Positions 27,486 to 35,432 of a stretch of DNA of 50,712 nt are shown one piece after another (position 1 is the first letter of the stretch; each line of letters opens with the position of its first letter). A program made the translations under genes and the position numbers. Source of the stretch: Streptomyces fulvoviolaceus. GTDB lineage: Bacteria; Actinomycetota; Actinomycetes; Streptomycetales; Streptomycetaceae. The stretch spans positions 1 to 50,712 of the forward strand of contig NZ_JOEY01000059.1 of the NCBI RefSeq assembly GCF_000718165.1. The letters are read 5' to 3'. The notes beneath the pieces were generated by a model that had not been told where the DNA came from, ran no database searches, and saw only the letters and a list, made by a program, of their open reading frames with translations.

Positions 27486-28676
27486 TCAGCCCGCCAACGC
27501 CTTCAGCCTCTTCACCGCCTCCTCCAGCACCGACGTCTGCTTGCAGAACGCGAACCGTACGAAGGGCGCGCCCGCGTCCCGGTGGTCGTAGAAGACGGCG
27601 TTCGGGATGGCGACCACCCCGGCGCGCTCGGGGAGCGCCCGGCAGAAGGCGAAGCCGTCGGTCTCGCCGAGGGGGCGGATGTCGGTGGTGACGAAGTACG
27701 TGCCGGCGGGCTTGAAGACCTCGAAGCCGGCGTCCGCGAGGCCCGTGGCCAGCAGGTCCCGCTTGGCCCGCATGTCCTCGCGGAAGGCGGTGAAGTACGT
27801 GTCCGGGAGGGCGAGGGCCTCCGCGACGGCGTACTGGAACGGCCCTGAGGACACGTACGTCAGGAACTGCTTCGCCGAGCGGACGGCCGTGACCAGGCCG
27901 GGGGCCGCCGTCACCCAGCCGACCTTCCAGCCGGTGAAGGAGAAGGTCTTGCCGGCCGAGCCGATGGAGACCGTGCGCTCCCGCATCCCGGGGAGGGTCG
28001 CCAGCGGCAGGTGCTCGGCGTCGTCGAAGACCAGGTGCTCGTACACCTCGTCCGTGACCACCAGCAGGTCCCGCTCGACCGCCAGCTCGGCGATCGCGGT
28101 GAGCTCCTCGCGGGTGAGGACCGTGCCGGTCGGGTTGTGCGGGGTGTTGATCAGGAGGAGCCGGGTGCGGTCCGTCACGGCCGCGCGCAGCTCGTCGAGG
28201 TCCAGTCGGAAGCTTCCCTCGTGCGGGCGAAGCGTCACCGGCACCCGCTTGCCGCCCGCCATCGCGATGCAGGCCGCGTAGGAGTCGTAGTACGGCTCGA
28301 GGGCGACGACCTCGTCGCCGGGCTCGACCAGGGCGAGCAGGGTCGCCGCGATGGCCTCCGTCGCGCCGGCGGTGACCAGGACCTCGGTGTCGGGGTCGTA
28401 GGAGAGGCCGTAGCGGCGCTCCTGGTGCGCGGCGATCGCGGTGCGCAGTTCCGGGACGCCCGGGCCCGGCGGGTACTGGTTGCCGCGCCCGTCGCGCAGC
28501 GCGCGCACCGCCGCCTCCCTGATCTCCTCGGGGCCGTCCGTGTCGGGGAAGCCCTGGCCCAGGTTGATCGAGCCGGTCCGCAGGGCCAGGGCCGACATCT
28601 CGGCGAAGATCGTCGTCCCGAACTCGGCGAGCCGGCGGTTGAGGAGGGGGCGTGCGCTGGAGGTCATGCCGGTCAT
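27486..28676 (-). CDS. PLP-dependent class I/II aminotransferase
   Basis: The 396-residue fold-type I aminotransferase shows INLGQGFPDTDGPEEI near residue 37, NTPHNPTGTVL near 175, and the pyridoxal-phosphate lysine in SIGSAGKTFSFTGWKVGW near 240. The sequence is closest to the kynurenine/methionine aminotransferase group (DapC/YbdL type), so it may act in methionine salvage, lysine synthesis or kynurenine transamination. Substrate cannot be fixed from sequence. The ATG at 28676 is used; an ATG three codons in is an alternative. Confidence 0.9.
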   Translation of the reverse strand: MTGMTSSARPLLNRRLAEFGTTIFAEMSALALRTGSINLGQGFPDTDGPEEIREAAVRALRDGRGNQYPPGPGVPELRTAIAAHQERRYGLSYDPDTEVLVTAGATEAIAATLLALVEPGDEVVALEPYYDSYAACIAMAGGKRVPVTLRPHEGSFRLDLDELRAAVTDRTRLLLINTPHNPTGTVLTREELTAIAELAVERDLLVVTDEVYEHLVFDDAEHLPLATLPGMRERTVSIGSAGKTFSFTGWKVGWVTAAPGLVTAVRSAKQFLTYVSSGPFQYAVAEALALPDTYFTAFREDMRAKRDLLATGLADAGFEVFKPAGTYFVTTDIRPLGETDGFAFCRALPERAGVVAIPNAVFYDHRDAGAPFVRFAFCKQTSVLEEAVKRLKALAG

Positions 28677-28805
28677 CCTGCGCCCAAGCTCTGGAGTTCC
28701 TCAACTCTGCTTTGGCTGGTGAGACGAAGGGGCATCTCCCGTTCACGCAACACGCGAGGCGCCCACGGGGGGTCGCTTCGGGGGAAACGGAAGGAGGGTG
28801 ACGCC

Positions 28806-29090
28806 ATGATCATCGGCATCATCCTGGCTCTGGTCGTTGTCCTGGCAGTCGTGGTGGGGGGCCTCGCGGCCGCCGGCCGGAGCGGCCGCAGGACGGTCGG
28901 GGCGAATGTGCGTGGCAGGCGGCGCGGTGACAGCGGCAGCTGGTGGGCCGGCGGCGGAGGAAGCGTCGGCGGGTCGTCCTGCGGCTCGTCGGGCGGCGGT
29001 CACCACGGCGGCCACTCCTGTGGTGGCGGCTCGTCCTGCGGAGGCGGGTCGTCCTGCGGGGGCGGCGGCGGATGCGGAGGAGGCAGCTGA
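28806..29090 (+). CDS. Membrane-anchored Gly/Cys/Ser/His-rich small protein
   Basis: The 94-residue product has one N-terminal membrane helix (IIGIILALVVVLAVVVGGL), a basic stretch (GRRTVGANVRGRRRG) and a C-terminal half made almost only of Gly, Ser, Cys and His with repeated GGGSSC units and HHGGH. Eight cysteines and three histidines suggest metal binding or disulfide cross-linking outside the membrane, but no family is recognised. It has an excellent ribosome-binding site (AAGGAGGGT) 6 nt before the ATG, and a strong terminator follows at 29146, so it is likely a monocistronic, well translated gene. Confidence 0.75.
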   Translation: MIIGIILALVVVLAVVVGGLAAAGRSGRRTVGANVRGRRRGDSGSWWAGGGGSVGGSSCGSSGGGHHGGHSCGGGSSCGGGSSCGGGGGCGGGS

Positions 29091-29145
29091 CACGGGGCAG
29101 CTGAGCTCCACCAGGGGGAAATGCGGGGGAACCGCATCCGGCATG

Positions 29146-29188
29146 CGGGAGCCGAGGGGCCTCACGGGGGTGGGCCCCTCGGCTCCCG
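29146..29188 (+). terminator. Strong terminator after the Gly/Cys-rich gene
   Basis: A perfect 16-bp stem (CGGGAGCCGAGGGGCC at 29146-29161, complement at 29173-29188) encloses an 11-nt loop and is followed by TTGCT. Confidence 0.9.
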
Positions 29189-29291
29189 TTGCTCCGGCGC
29201 ACGCTCCGGGCGCCCGGAGCGCGCCGTAGTTGAACAGTTGAGCTGTGGAGCCCTCTGAGGGATGGAAACCCCACGAAGTTGGGTAAAAACG

Positions 29292-29308
29292 CTGTGGCGG
29301 CGCCACAG
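29292..29308. repeat. Perfect inverted repeat upstream of the DUF2617 gene
   Basis: CTGTGGC and GCCACAG flank a 3-nt centre. It may be an operator for the downstream genes; no regulator is identified. Confidence 0.4.
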
Positions 29309-29467
29309 TTCATGATTCCCTCTAAATCACCAAAGCGGCCCCTCGGACGTACAGCGGACACCTTTCCTGACTTACCGACTGGGCTGACCGGGCCGATTCC
29401 CCGGTGTCGCCCCGGGCGCGCCGGAACCACACCTCCCCTTTCTTTTGCGTGCTAGCGGAGCCGATCC

Positions 29468-30025
29468 ATGCTCACGACCCTGAACACCTCGTACACCGAC
29501 ACGCGCGCGGCCGACCTCGCCTGGGCCCTGGGGCGCGAGCCGCTTCCCGCCCTGGCCGTGCTCGACCTCGAACTGGCCGGGGCCAAGCTCCAGTTGAGAC
29601 TCCTCGGCGCCTCCCACCAGGTACTCCTGGAGGAGGAGCGGGGCACCTGTTCGGAGACGGTGGCGTGCATCCCGGGCAGCAGTACGCCCCTTCCGCTGGG
29701 TGTGGCCAAGCGGGTGGGGGACTGGGAGTACGAGTTCGCGGCCCGCGTCGAGGTCCTCTCGCCGGGTCAGTTCGCGGGCCGTGCCCAGGAGTTGCTCGCC
29801 CTGGTCTCCGACCACCCGAACGGCCTCGTCGGCGTCTTCCCCGGCAGCCCGCACGCCTTCACGGCGCTGCTGGCCCAGCGCCACGAAGGGCAGGTGCACT
29901 GGCGGACCTGGCATGCCTACCCGCAGGACGGGCAGTTGGTGGCGACGCGGACGAAGGTCGGCGTGCGCTTTCCGGCGGACCGACTCGAGCCGCGTCAGGT
30001 GCAGTTCAGCCCCTCGGGTGTCTGA
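29468..30025 (+). CDS. DUF2617 family protein
   Basis: The 185-residue protein matches the actinobacterial DUF2617 pattern: LNTSYTDTRAADLAWALG at the start, SETVACIPGSSTPLP in the middle, then YEFAARVEVLSPGQFAGRA and WRTWHAYPQDGQLVATRT. Its function is unknown. Next to it, after 109 bp, lies a membrane spermidine synthase, a pairing I recall from other Streptomyces, which suggests a linked role. CGGAG lies 9 nt before the ATG. Confidence 0.88.
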   Translation: MLTTLNTSYTDTRAADLAWALGREPLPALAVLDLELAGAKLQLRLLGASHQVLLEEERGTCSETVACIPGSSTPLPLGVAKRVGDWEYEFAARVEVLSPGQFAGRAQELLALVSDHPNGLVGVFPGSPHAFTALLAQRHEGQVHWRTWHAYPQDGQLVATRTKVGVRFPADRLEPRQVQFSPSGV

Positions 30026-30122
30026 GGCGTTGAACGCGAGGCGACGGGCGGTTAAACGCGGGACGCACAACTGACCGGGAGTTCCACACGTGTGGGTGAC
30101 GAAGCGTGCCCTCGCAGTGACG

Positions 30123-30128
30123 TAACGT
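30123..30128 (+). promoter_or_regulatory. -10 box of a leaderless promoter (spermidine synthase)
   Basis: TAACGT lies 6 nt before the GTG at 30135, which has no Shine-Dalgarno sequence. Confidence 0.5.
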
Positions 30129-30134
30129 CGCAAC

Positions 30135-31775
30135 GTGATCGAACCGCACGCGCCCGCCCCGCCCGGCACCCCGCCGCCGTGGGCCGGACCCGCGCGGCTG
30201 CCGGTGCGCCCCGACACGGGCCGGTTCCTCGTCCTCGCCTGTGTCTTCGTCTGCGCGGCCTGCGGACTGGTGTACGAACTCGAACTCGTCGCCCTCGCCT
30301 CGTACTTGATCGGCGACTCGGTCACCCAGGCCTCCGTCGTGCTGTCCGTCATGGTCTTCGCGATGGGCATCGGCTCGCTCGCCGCGAAGCGGCTGCGCTG
30401 GCGCGCGGCGGCCGGCTTCGGCGCGATCGAGGCGCTCCTCGCCCTCGTCGGCGGCTGCAGCGCGATGGCGTTGTACGCCGTCTTCGCCTGGACCGGCGAC
30501 TGGGGCGGGCTGTGGGCCAACGGCTCCCGCTACCTGCTGGTCGCCTTCTCCCTCGCGATCGGCCTGCTGATCGGCGCCGAGGTCCCGTTGCTGATGGAGC
30601 TGATCCAGCGCATCCGCCGCCAGGACGCGGGCGGCGCGGTCGCCGACCTGTTCGCGGCGGACTATGTCGGCGCGCTGGTCGGCGGCCTCGCCTTCCCGTT
30701 CCTTCTGCTCCCCCTGTTCGGCCAGTTGACGGGCGCGCTGCTCACCGGCACGGTCAACGCGGTCGCGGGCGGCGCGCTCGTCCTCGGCCTGTTCCGCGGC
30801 GACCTGACCCGCCGGGCCCGCTGGCTGCTGCTGGTCGCCAACCTCGCCGTACTCGGCGTCCTCGCCACCGCCGCGGTACTCGTCGACGACTTCGAGCGGG
30901 CCGCACGGCACGCGGTCTACGGCCACGATGTGCGCGTGGCGCTGCAGACCGACGTCCAGGAGATCGTCCTGACCGGCGGCACCGAGGGGCGGCCCCTCGA
31001 CCTCTTCCTCGACGGCCGGCTGCGGGTCAGCGGCCGCGACGAGCACCGGTACCACGAGGCACTCGTCCACCCCGCGATGTACGGCCCGCACGCGCGCGTG
31101 CTCATCCTCGGCGGCGGCGACGGCCTCGCCGCCCGCGAGGTGCTGCGGCACCCGGGTGTGCGGCGGGTCGACGTCGTCGAACTCGACGCCGAGGTGCTGC
31201 GGCTGGCCCGCCAGGACCCGGCGCTGTCCGACCTCAACGGCCATGTGTACGGCGACCCGCGTGTCCACGTCACCACGGCGGACGCCTTCCGCTGGCTGCG
31301 CGGGGCGGGGCCGACGTCGTCGTACGACGTGGTGATCGCCGACCTCCCCGACCCCGGCATCACGGCGAGCACGAAGCTGTACTCGCAGGAGTTCTACGGC
31401 CTGGCCCGCCGCGTCCTGGCCCCCGACGGCCGCCTCGTCGTGCACGCCGGCCCGGTCGCCTCCCGCCCCCGTGTCTTCTGGACGGTGGACACGACCCTGC
31501 GGGCGGCGGGCTTCCGCACCACCCCCTACTGCGTCGGCGGCCGCGACTCGGGCTTCGCGGCCGGCCCCGACCGCACGTTCGGCGCGTCCCGGGCGCCGCA
31601 CGACTGGGGGTTCGTGCTCGCGGCCCCGGGGGAGCGCCCGCCGCTGGGGCTGGACCCGCGGGGGCCGAGGTCGCGGACGCTGACGGAGGGGACCCTGCAG
31701 GCGGACGCGCGGGCGGCGGAGGGGGCGAGGGTCGGGGGGCTGGCGGCTTCCACGTTGGTGCATCCGCGGTACTGA
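30135..31775 (+). CDS. Membrane-embedded spermidine synthase (polyamine aminopropyltransferase)
   Basis: The 546-residue protein joins an N-terminal membrane part of about seven helices (residues ~30-255) to a cytoplasmic spermidine-synthase-like domain (~265-520). The catalytic part shows the AdoMet-type site [34 protein letters not shown], the catalytic-loop stretch [11 protein letters not shown] and [12 protein letters not shown]. It should transfer an aminopropyl group from decarboxylated S-adenosylmethionine to a polyamine acceptor. In the usual enzyme the loop reads DSTDP; the altered residues here leave substrate open. The GTG start appears leaderless. The C-terminal ~50 residues are not conserved-looking. 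Confidence 0.87.
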   Translation: MIEPHAPAPPGTPPPWAGPARLPVRPDTGRFLVLACVFVCAACGLVYELELVALASYLIGDSVTQASVVLSVMVFAMGIGSLAAKRLRWRAAAGFGAIEALLALVGGCSAMALYAVFAWTGDWGGLWANGSRYLLVAFSLAIGLLIGAEVPLLMELIQRIRRQDAGGAVADLFAADYVGALVGGLAFPFLLLPLFGQLTGALLTGTVNAVAGGALVLGLFRGDLTRRARWLLLVANLAVLGVLATAAVLVDDFERAARHAVYGHDVRVALQTDVQEIVLTGGTEGRPLDLFLDGRLRVSGRDEHRYHEALVHPAMYGPHARVLILGGGDGLAAREVLRHPGVRRVDVVELDAEVLRLARQDPALSDLNGHVYGDPRVHVTTADAFRWLRGAGPTSSYDVVIADLPDPGITASTKLYSQEFYGLARRVLAPDGRLVVHAGPVASRPRVFWTVDTTLRAAGFRTTPYCVGGRDSGFAAGPDRTFGASRAPHDWGFVLAAPGERPPLGLDPRGPRSRTLTEGTLQADARAAEGARVGGLAASTLVHPRY

Positions 31776-31895
31776 GGTTTTCGGGCGGCCACTTCCGACT
31801 GACCCAGTCGGGACGGGGGAGGGTGGGCACCAACGCGCGGTCAGTTTCGAGCAACCGGGGTGCACGGCGACGCCCACTGGGTAGGCTCCGCTGAC

Positions 31896-32645
31896 ATGGA
31901 GCATGAGGTGTTCGTTCCGGTTCCGGTCGAGCTGCTGCGGGAGGCACTGGCCGACCCGGCCCGGGTTGCCCGGGCGGTTCCCGGGTTCCAGCAGGACGCC
32001 GGCGCCGAACCCGTCGCGGGGCGCCTGAAGGTGCGCGTCGGCAGTACCTCCATCACCTACCGGGGCTCCGTGCGCGTGTCCGGGCAGGACGACGGTTCGT
32101 ACGCCGTCGAGGGCGACGCCACCGAGGCCCGCGGCACCGGCTCGGTGAAGCTCGCGCTCACGCTCCGCCTCCGGGACACGGACGGCGGCACCACCCTCAC
32201 CTTCGACGGAACGGCCTCCGCGGATGGACGCGTCACGGAACTGTCGCCGGACACGGTCACCTCGGCCGTGACCCGGCTGCTGAACCGTTTCGCGGAGAAC
32301 CTGGGCGCGGAGGAGCCGGAGGAAGCGGAGATCCCGGAGGAGCCGGAGGCGCCGGAGCCCGTCGCGCCGCCTCCCGTCCTCGACACCGAGGTCCCCCCGC
32401 CGGCCCTCGTCGAGGACCTCACGGAACCCACCGAACCCCCCGCGGAAGCCGCGCACGCGCGCCGCACGATGATCGGCCGCAGCGCGGAGGAGGTGGACCA
32501 CGCCCCGCCCCGCGGCCGCTACGCCCCCGTTCCCGCACCCCAGACGGTCGCCCCCAACGCCGCGCTCCGCTGGGCGGCCCCCGCGGCGGCAGTCGTCCTG
32601 GCATCGGCGATCGTGGTGGGCAGGGCCCTGCGCAAGCGCCACTGA
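31896..32645 (+). CDS. CoxG-like SRPBCC protein with C-terminal membrane anchor
   Basis: The 249-residue protein begins with a CoxG/SRPBCC domain (~1-140): FVPVPVELLREALADPARVA, RAVPGFQ, the GRLKVRVGSTSITYRG strand pair, and a late helix with TRLLNRFAENLG. A long acidic Pro/Glu-rich linker (~145-195) leads to one C-terminal membrane helix (WAAPAAAVVLASAIVVG) with a basic end, so the domain faces the cytoplasm. CoxG homologues recruit carbon monoxide dehydrogenase to the membrane, but no cox genes are present. The ATG at 31896 follows TAGGCT by 8 nt, suggesting leaderless expression. Confidence 0.85.
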   Translation: MEHEVFVPVPVELLREALADPARVARAVPGFQQDAGAEPVAGRLKVRVGSTSITYRGSVRVSGQDDGSYAVEGDATEARGTGSVKLALTLRLRDTDGGTTLTFDGTASADGRVTELSPDTVTSAVTRLLNRFAENLGAEEPEEAEIPEEPEAPEPVAPPPVLDTEVPPPALVEDLTEPTEPPAEAAHARRTMIGRSAEEVDHAPPRGRYAPVPAPQTVAPNAALRWAAPAAAVVLASAIVVGRALRKRH

Positions 32646-32696
32646 GCGGATGGGGCGCGGACAGGGCGCGGGATTGATGAGCGCCGGCCGGCATAT

Positions 32697-32772
32697 CCCA
32701 GCCCGTCCGGCGTTTGAGGACGAGGCCCCTTCAGGGCCGAAGCGGGGGTCTGGGGGCGGCAGCCCCCAGGGA
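32697..32772. repeat. REP-like intergenic repeat element
   Basis: This stretch begins CCCAGCCCGTCCGGCG, continues TTTGAGGACGAGGCC, and contains two hairpins (GGCCC-CTTCA-GGGCC near 32725-32739 and GGGGGC-GGCA-GCCCCC near 32753-32768). I recognise it from memory as a sequence often repeated between genes in Streptomyces genomes; only one copy is in this window. It may also act as terminator for the CoxG-like gene. Confidence 0.6.
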
Positions 32773-32820
32773 CGGTGCGCCCAACTCGCCCGCGCGGTAC
32801 TTCGGTCAACCGCCGGAGGC

Positions 32821-32826
32821 TAGTGT
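32821..32826 (+). promoter_or_regulatory. -10 box of a leaderless promoter (aldose epimerase)
   Basis: TAGTGT lies 6 nt before the GTG at 32833 and no Shine-Dalgarno sequence is present. Confidence 0.5.
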
Positions 32827-32832
32827 CATCAC

Positions 32833-33621
32833 GTGAGTGACGAAGACATCACGCTGACCGCGGGCGACGCGGAGGTGACCGTACAGCCGGCCAACGGCGG
32901 ACGGGTGGGCGGACTAAAGGTCGGCGGCGTCGAACTGCTCCGGCAGGGCGAGCGCTTCGGCTGCTTCCCGATGGTTCCCTGGTGCGGCCGGATCAGGGAC
33001 GGCCGGTTCCGGGACGGGGGGACCGTCCACCAGCTGCCGCTCAACTCCCCGCCGCACGCCATCCACGGCACCGCACGCGACGGCGCCTGGCGCGTCGCGC
33101 GCGTGAAAGCCGACGAGGCGGTCATCACGTACGACCTGGTCGAGCCGTGGCCCTACACCGGCCGGATCACGCAGGTCGTCGCCCTCACCGAGGACGCCGT
33201 GACGCTGACGATGTCCGTGGAGACGTACGAGACCTCCTTCCCGGCCCAGATCGGCTGGCACCCGTGGTTCAACCGGAATCTCGGTGGCGAGGACGTACAG
33301 CTGGCCTTCACCCCGGCCTGGCAGGAGGAGCGCGGCGACGACCACCTCCCCACCGGCAACCGTCTCGACCCGAAGCCCGGCCCCTGGGACGACTGCTTCG
33401 GCATGCCCGGCGGAGTCGACGTCACGCTCACCTGGCCGGGGCAGCTGGAGCTGAAGGTGGCCAGCCGCGAGGAGTGGGCCGTCGTCTACGACGAGCAGGA
33501 GGCCGCCGTCTGCGTGGAACCGCAGACCGGGCCGCCCAATGGCCTGAACACACTGCCGCGCCTGGTCACACTCCTGGAGCCGCTGGAGGCCTCGACGACC
33601 TGGAGCTGGCGGCGCCTCTAA
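32833..33621 (+). CDS. Aldose 1-epimerase family protein
   Basis: The 262-residue protein has the galactose-mutarotase-like beta-sandwich: ANGGRVGGLKVGG, CFPMVPWCGRIRDGRF, a catalytic-type His in SPPHAIHGTARDG near residue 77, and a second His in IGWHPWFNRNL near 143. It would interconvert alpha and beta anomers of a sugar or sugar phosphate. It starts leaderless at a GTG. Its stop codon forms part of the -10 box of pyrE. Confidence 0.9.
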   Translation: MSDEDITLTAGDAEVTVQPANGGRVGGLKVGGVELLRQGERFGCFPMVPWCGRIRDGRFRDGGTVHQLPLNSPPHAIHGTARDGAWRVARVKADEAVITYDLVEPWPYTGRITQVVALTEDAVTLTMSVETYETSFPAQIGWHPWFNRNLGGEDVQLAFTPAWQEERGDDHLPTGNRLDPKPGPWDDCFGMPGGVDVTLTWPGQLELKVASREEWAVVYDEQEAAVCVEPQTGPPNGLNTLPRLVTLLEPLEASTTWSWRRL

Positions 33622-33624
33622 GCT
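33619..33624 (+). promoter_or_regulatory. -10 box of a leaderless pyrE promoter overlapping a stop codon
   Basis: TAAGCT lies 7 nt before the pyrE ATG and its first three bases are the stop codon of the epimerase gene. No Shine-Dalgarno sequence precedes pyrE. Confidence 0.6.
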
Positions 33625-33631
33625 GGCAGCC

Positions 33632-34183
33632 ATGACGGACGACGTACGCGGCGAGCTGCTGCAGCAGATCAAGGACAAGGCCGTGGTGCACGGCAAGGTG
33701 ACCCTCTCCTCGGGTCTGGAGGCCGACTACTACGTCGACCTGCGCCGCATCACCCTCGACGGCGAGGCCGCTCCGCTGGTCGGGCAGGTGCTCCTGGACC
33801 TGACCGCGGACCTCGACTTCGACGCGGTGGGCGGGCTGACCATGGGCGCCGACCCGGTGGCCGGCGCCATGCTGCACGCGGCCGCCGCGCGCGGGAAGAA
33901 GCTGGACGCCTTCGTCGTCCGCAAGGCGGCCAAGGCGCACGGCCTGCAGCGGCAGGTCGAGGGGCCGGAGATCGCCGGCCGCCGGGTGCTGGTCGTCGAG
34001 GACACCTCCACCACCGGCGGCTCCCCGCTCACCGCGGTCGAGGCCGTGCGCGCGGCCGGCGCCGAGGTCGTCGCCGTGGCCACGATCGTGGACCGGGCGA
34101 CGGGTGCCGCGGAGAAGATCCAGGAGGGTGCGGGAGTGCCGTACCGCTTCGCGTTCTCGAAGGATGAGCTGGGCCTGGACTGA
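33632..34183 (+). CDS. pyrE: Orotate phosphoribosyltransferase
   Basis: PyrE joins orotate to phosphoribosyl pyrophosphate to give orotidine monophosphate, the fifth step of pyrimidine synthesis. The 183-residue protein shows LSSGLEADYYVDLRRITL near residue 26, DAFVVRKAAKAHG with the catalytic lysine region near 91, and the PRPP-binding motif VLVVEDTSTTGGS near 117. The remaining pyr genes are not in this window. The ATG is 10 bp after the epimerase stop and apparently leaderless. Confidence 0.96.
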   Translation: MTDDVRGELLQQIKDKAVVHGKVTLSSGLEADYYVDLRRITLDGEAAPLVGQVLLDLTADLDFDAVGGLTMGADPVAGAMLHAAAARGKKLDAFVVRKAAKAHGLQRQVEGPEIAGRRVLVVEDTSTTGGSPLTAVEAVRAAGAEVVAVATIVDRATGAAEKIQEGAGVPYRFAFSKDELGLD

Positions 34184-34211
34184 GTTGTCCACAGGCCGTC
34201 ATCCACAGGTC
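34184..34211. promoter_or_regulatory. Pair of DnaA-box-like sequences
   Basis: TTGTCCACA (34185-34193) matches the Streptomyces DnaA box exactly and TCATCCACA (34199-34207) differs at two positions. They lie in two direct 14-bp units immediately after the pyrE stop and ~150 bp before fba. Binding of DnaA here is inferred from sequence only. Confidence 0.5.
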
Positions 34212-34343
34212 GGACACCCTGGGCGAAGCATCCGGCCAAGTCTGGAAAGATGGGGACGACGATGACGTCGCACCCCCACACCAGGTCTAGGTCAGGGCCG
34301 TAAGCACGCAGTACGCCAACCCGCACAACCAAGGAGCGGACAA

Positions 34344-35366
34344 ATGCCGATCGCAACTCCCGAGGTCTACGGCGAAATGTTCGACCGGGCGAAGGCAGGC
34401 AAGTTCGCCTACCCGGCCATCAACGTGACCTCGACCCAGACCCTGCACGCTGCGCTGCGCGGCTTCGCGGAGGCCGAGAGCGACGGCATCATCCAGATCT
34501 CGACCGGTGGTGCCGAGTTCCTGGGCGGTCAGTACAGCAAGGAGATGGTCACGGGTTCCGTGGCCCTCGCCGAGTTCGCGCACATCGTCGCCGAGAAGTA
34601 CCCGGTGACGGTCGCGCTGCACACGGACCACTGCCCGAAGGACAAGCTCGACGGGTATGTACGTCCGCTGATCGCGGTCTCCGAGGAGCGCGTCAAGGCC
34701 GGCCGGAACCCGCTGTTCCAGTCCCACATGTGGGACGGTTCGGCCGAGACCCTCGCCGACAACCTCTCCATCGCGCAGGAGCTGCTCGCCCGCGCCGCTG
34801 CTGCCAAGATCATCCTTGAGGTCGAGATCACCCCGACCGGCGGCGAGGAGGACGGCGTCTCCCACGAGATCAACGACTCGCTGTACACCACGGTCGACGA
34901 CGCGATCCGTACGGTCGAGGCGCTGGGCCTCGGCGAGAAGGGCCGCTACCTGCTGGCCGCGTCCTTCGGCAACGTCCACGGCGTGTACAAGCCGGGCAAC
35001 GTCGTGCTCCGCCCCGACCTGCTCAAGGAGCTGAACGAGGGCGTGGCCGCCAAGTACGGCAAGGCCTCCCCCTTCGACTTCGTCTTCCACGGCGGCTCCG
35101 GCTCCACGGAGGAGGAGATCGCCACCGCGCTGGACAACGGCGTCGTGAAGATGAACCTCGACACCGACACCCAGTACGCGTTCACGCGTCCCGTCGCGGA
35201 CCACATGTTCCGCAACTACGACGGCGTCCTGAAGGTCGACGGCGAGGTCGGCTCGAAGAAGACCTACGACCCGCGCACCTGGGGCAAGCTCGCCGAGGCG
35301 AGCATGGCCGCCCGCGTGACGGAGGCCTGCGCCAACCTCCGCTCCACTGGCACGAAGATCAAGTAA
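34344..35366 (+). CDS. fba: Class II fructose-bisphosphate aldolase
   Basis: This zinc-dependent aldolase cleaves fructose 1,6-bisphosphate in glycolysis and works in reverse for gluconeogenesis. The 340-residue protein shows the zinc-binding ALHTDHCPKDKLDGYVRP near residue 92, EVEITPTGGEEDG near 160, ASFGNVHGVYKPGNV, FVFHGGSGSTEEEI near 249, and VVKMNLDTDTQYAFTRP near 269. It is the type A class II form. AAGGAG lies 7 nt before the ATG. A strong hairpin terminator follows at 35388. The 160-bp leader region carries the two DnaA-like boxes. Confidence 0.97.
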   Translation: MPIATPEVYGEMFDRAKAGKFAYPAINVTSTQTLHAALRGFAEAESDGIIQISTGGAEFLGGQYSKEMVTGSVALAEFAHIVAEKYPVTVALHTDHCPKDKLDGYVRPLIAVSEERVKAGRNPLFQSHMWDGSAETLADNLSIAQELLARAAAAKIILEVEITPTGGEEDGVSHEINDSLYTTVDDAIRTVEALGLGEKGRYLLAASFGNVHGVYKPGNVVLRPDLLKELNEGVAAKYGKASPFDFVFHGGSGSTEEEIATALDNGVVKMNLDTDTQYAFTRPVADHMFRNYDGVLKVDGEVGSKKTYDPRTWGKLAEASMAARVTEACANLRSTGTKIK

Positions 35367-35387
35367 GGCCGTTTCGAACGGTTTGCG

Positions 35388-35417
35388 GCGAGCCCGGTGC
35401 TACGGCACCGGGCTCGC
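35388..35417 (+). terminator. fba terminator
   Basis: A perfect 13-bp stem (GCGAGCCCGGTGC and complement) with a TACG tetraloop lies 21 bp after the fba stop. Confidence 0.9.
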
Positions 35418-35432
35418 TGTATATCTGGGGTC

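Larger units (their letters stand above)
29091..29467. other. Intergenic region (377 bp) with terminator and dyad
   Basis: No gene is seen. It contains the terminator at 29146-29188, a perfect dyad at 29292-29308 and presumably the promoter for the DUF2617 gene at 29468. Confidence 0.6.

Noticed and set aside
26065..28746. 893-codon minus-strand frame across the mannosyltransferase and aminotransferase genes
   Set aside because: It overlaps two well supported genes in another frame and is Arg/Pro/Gly-rich low complexity.
30006..32642. 878-codon minus-strand frame antisense to spermidine synthase and the CoxG-like gene
   Set aside because: The plus-strand genes have clear motifs; the antisense product is compositionally biased and motif-free.
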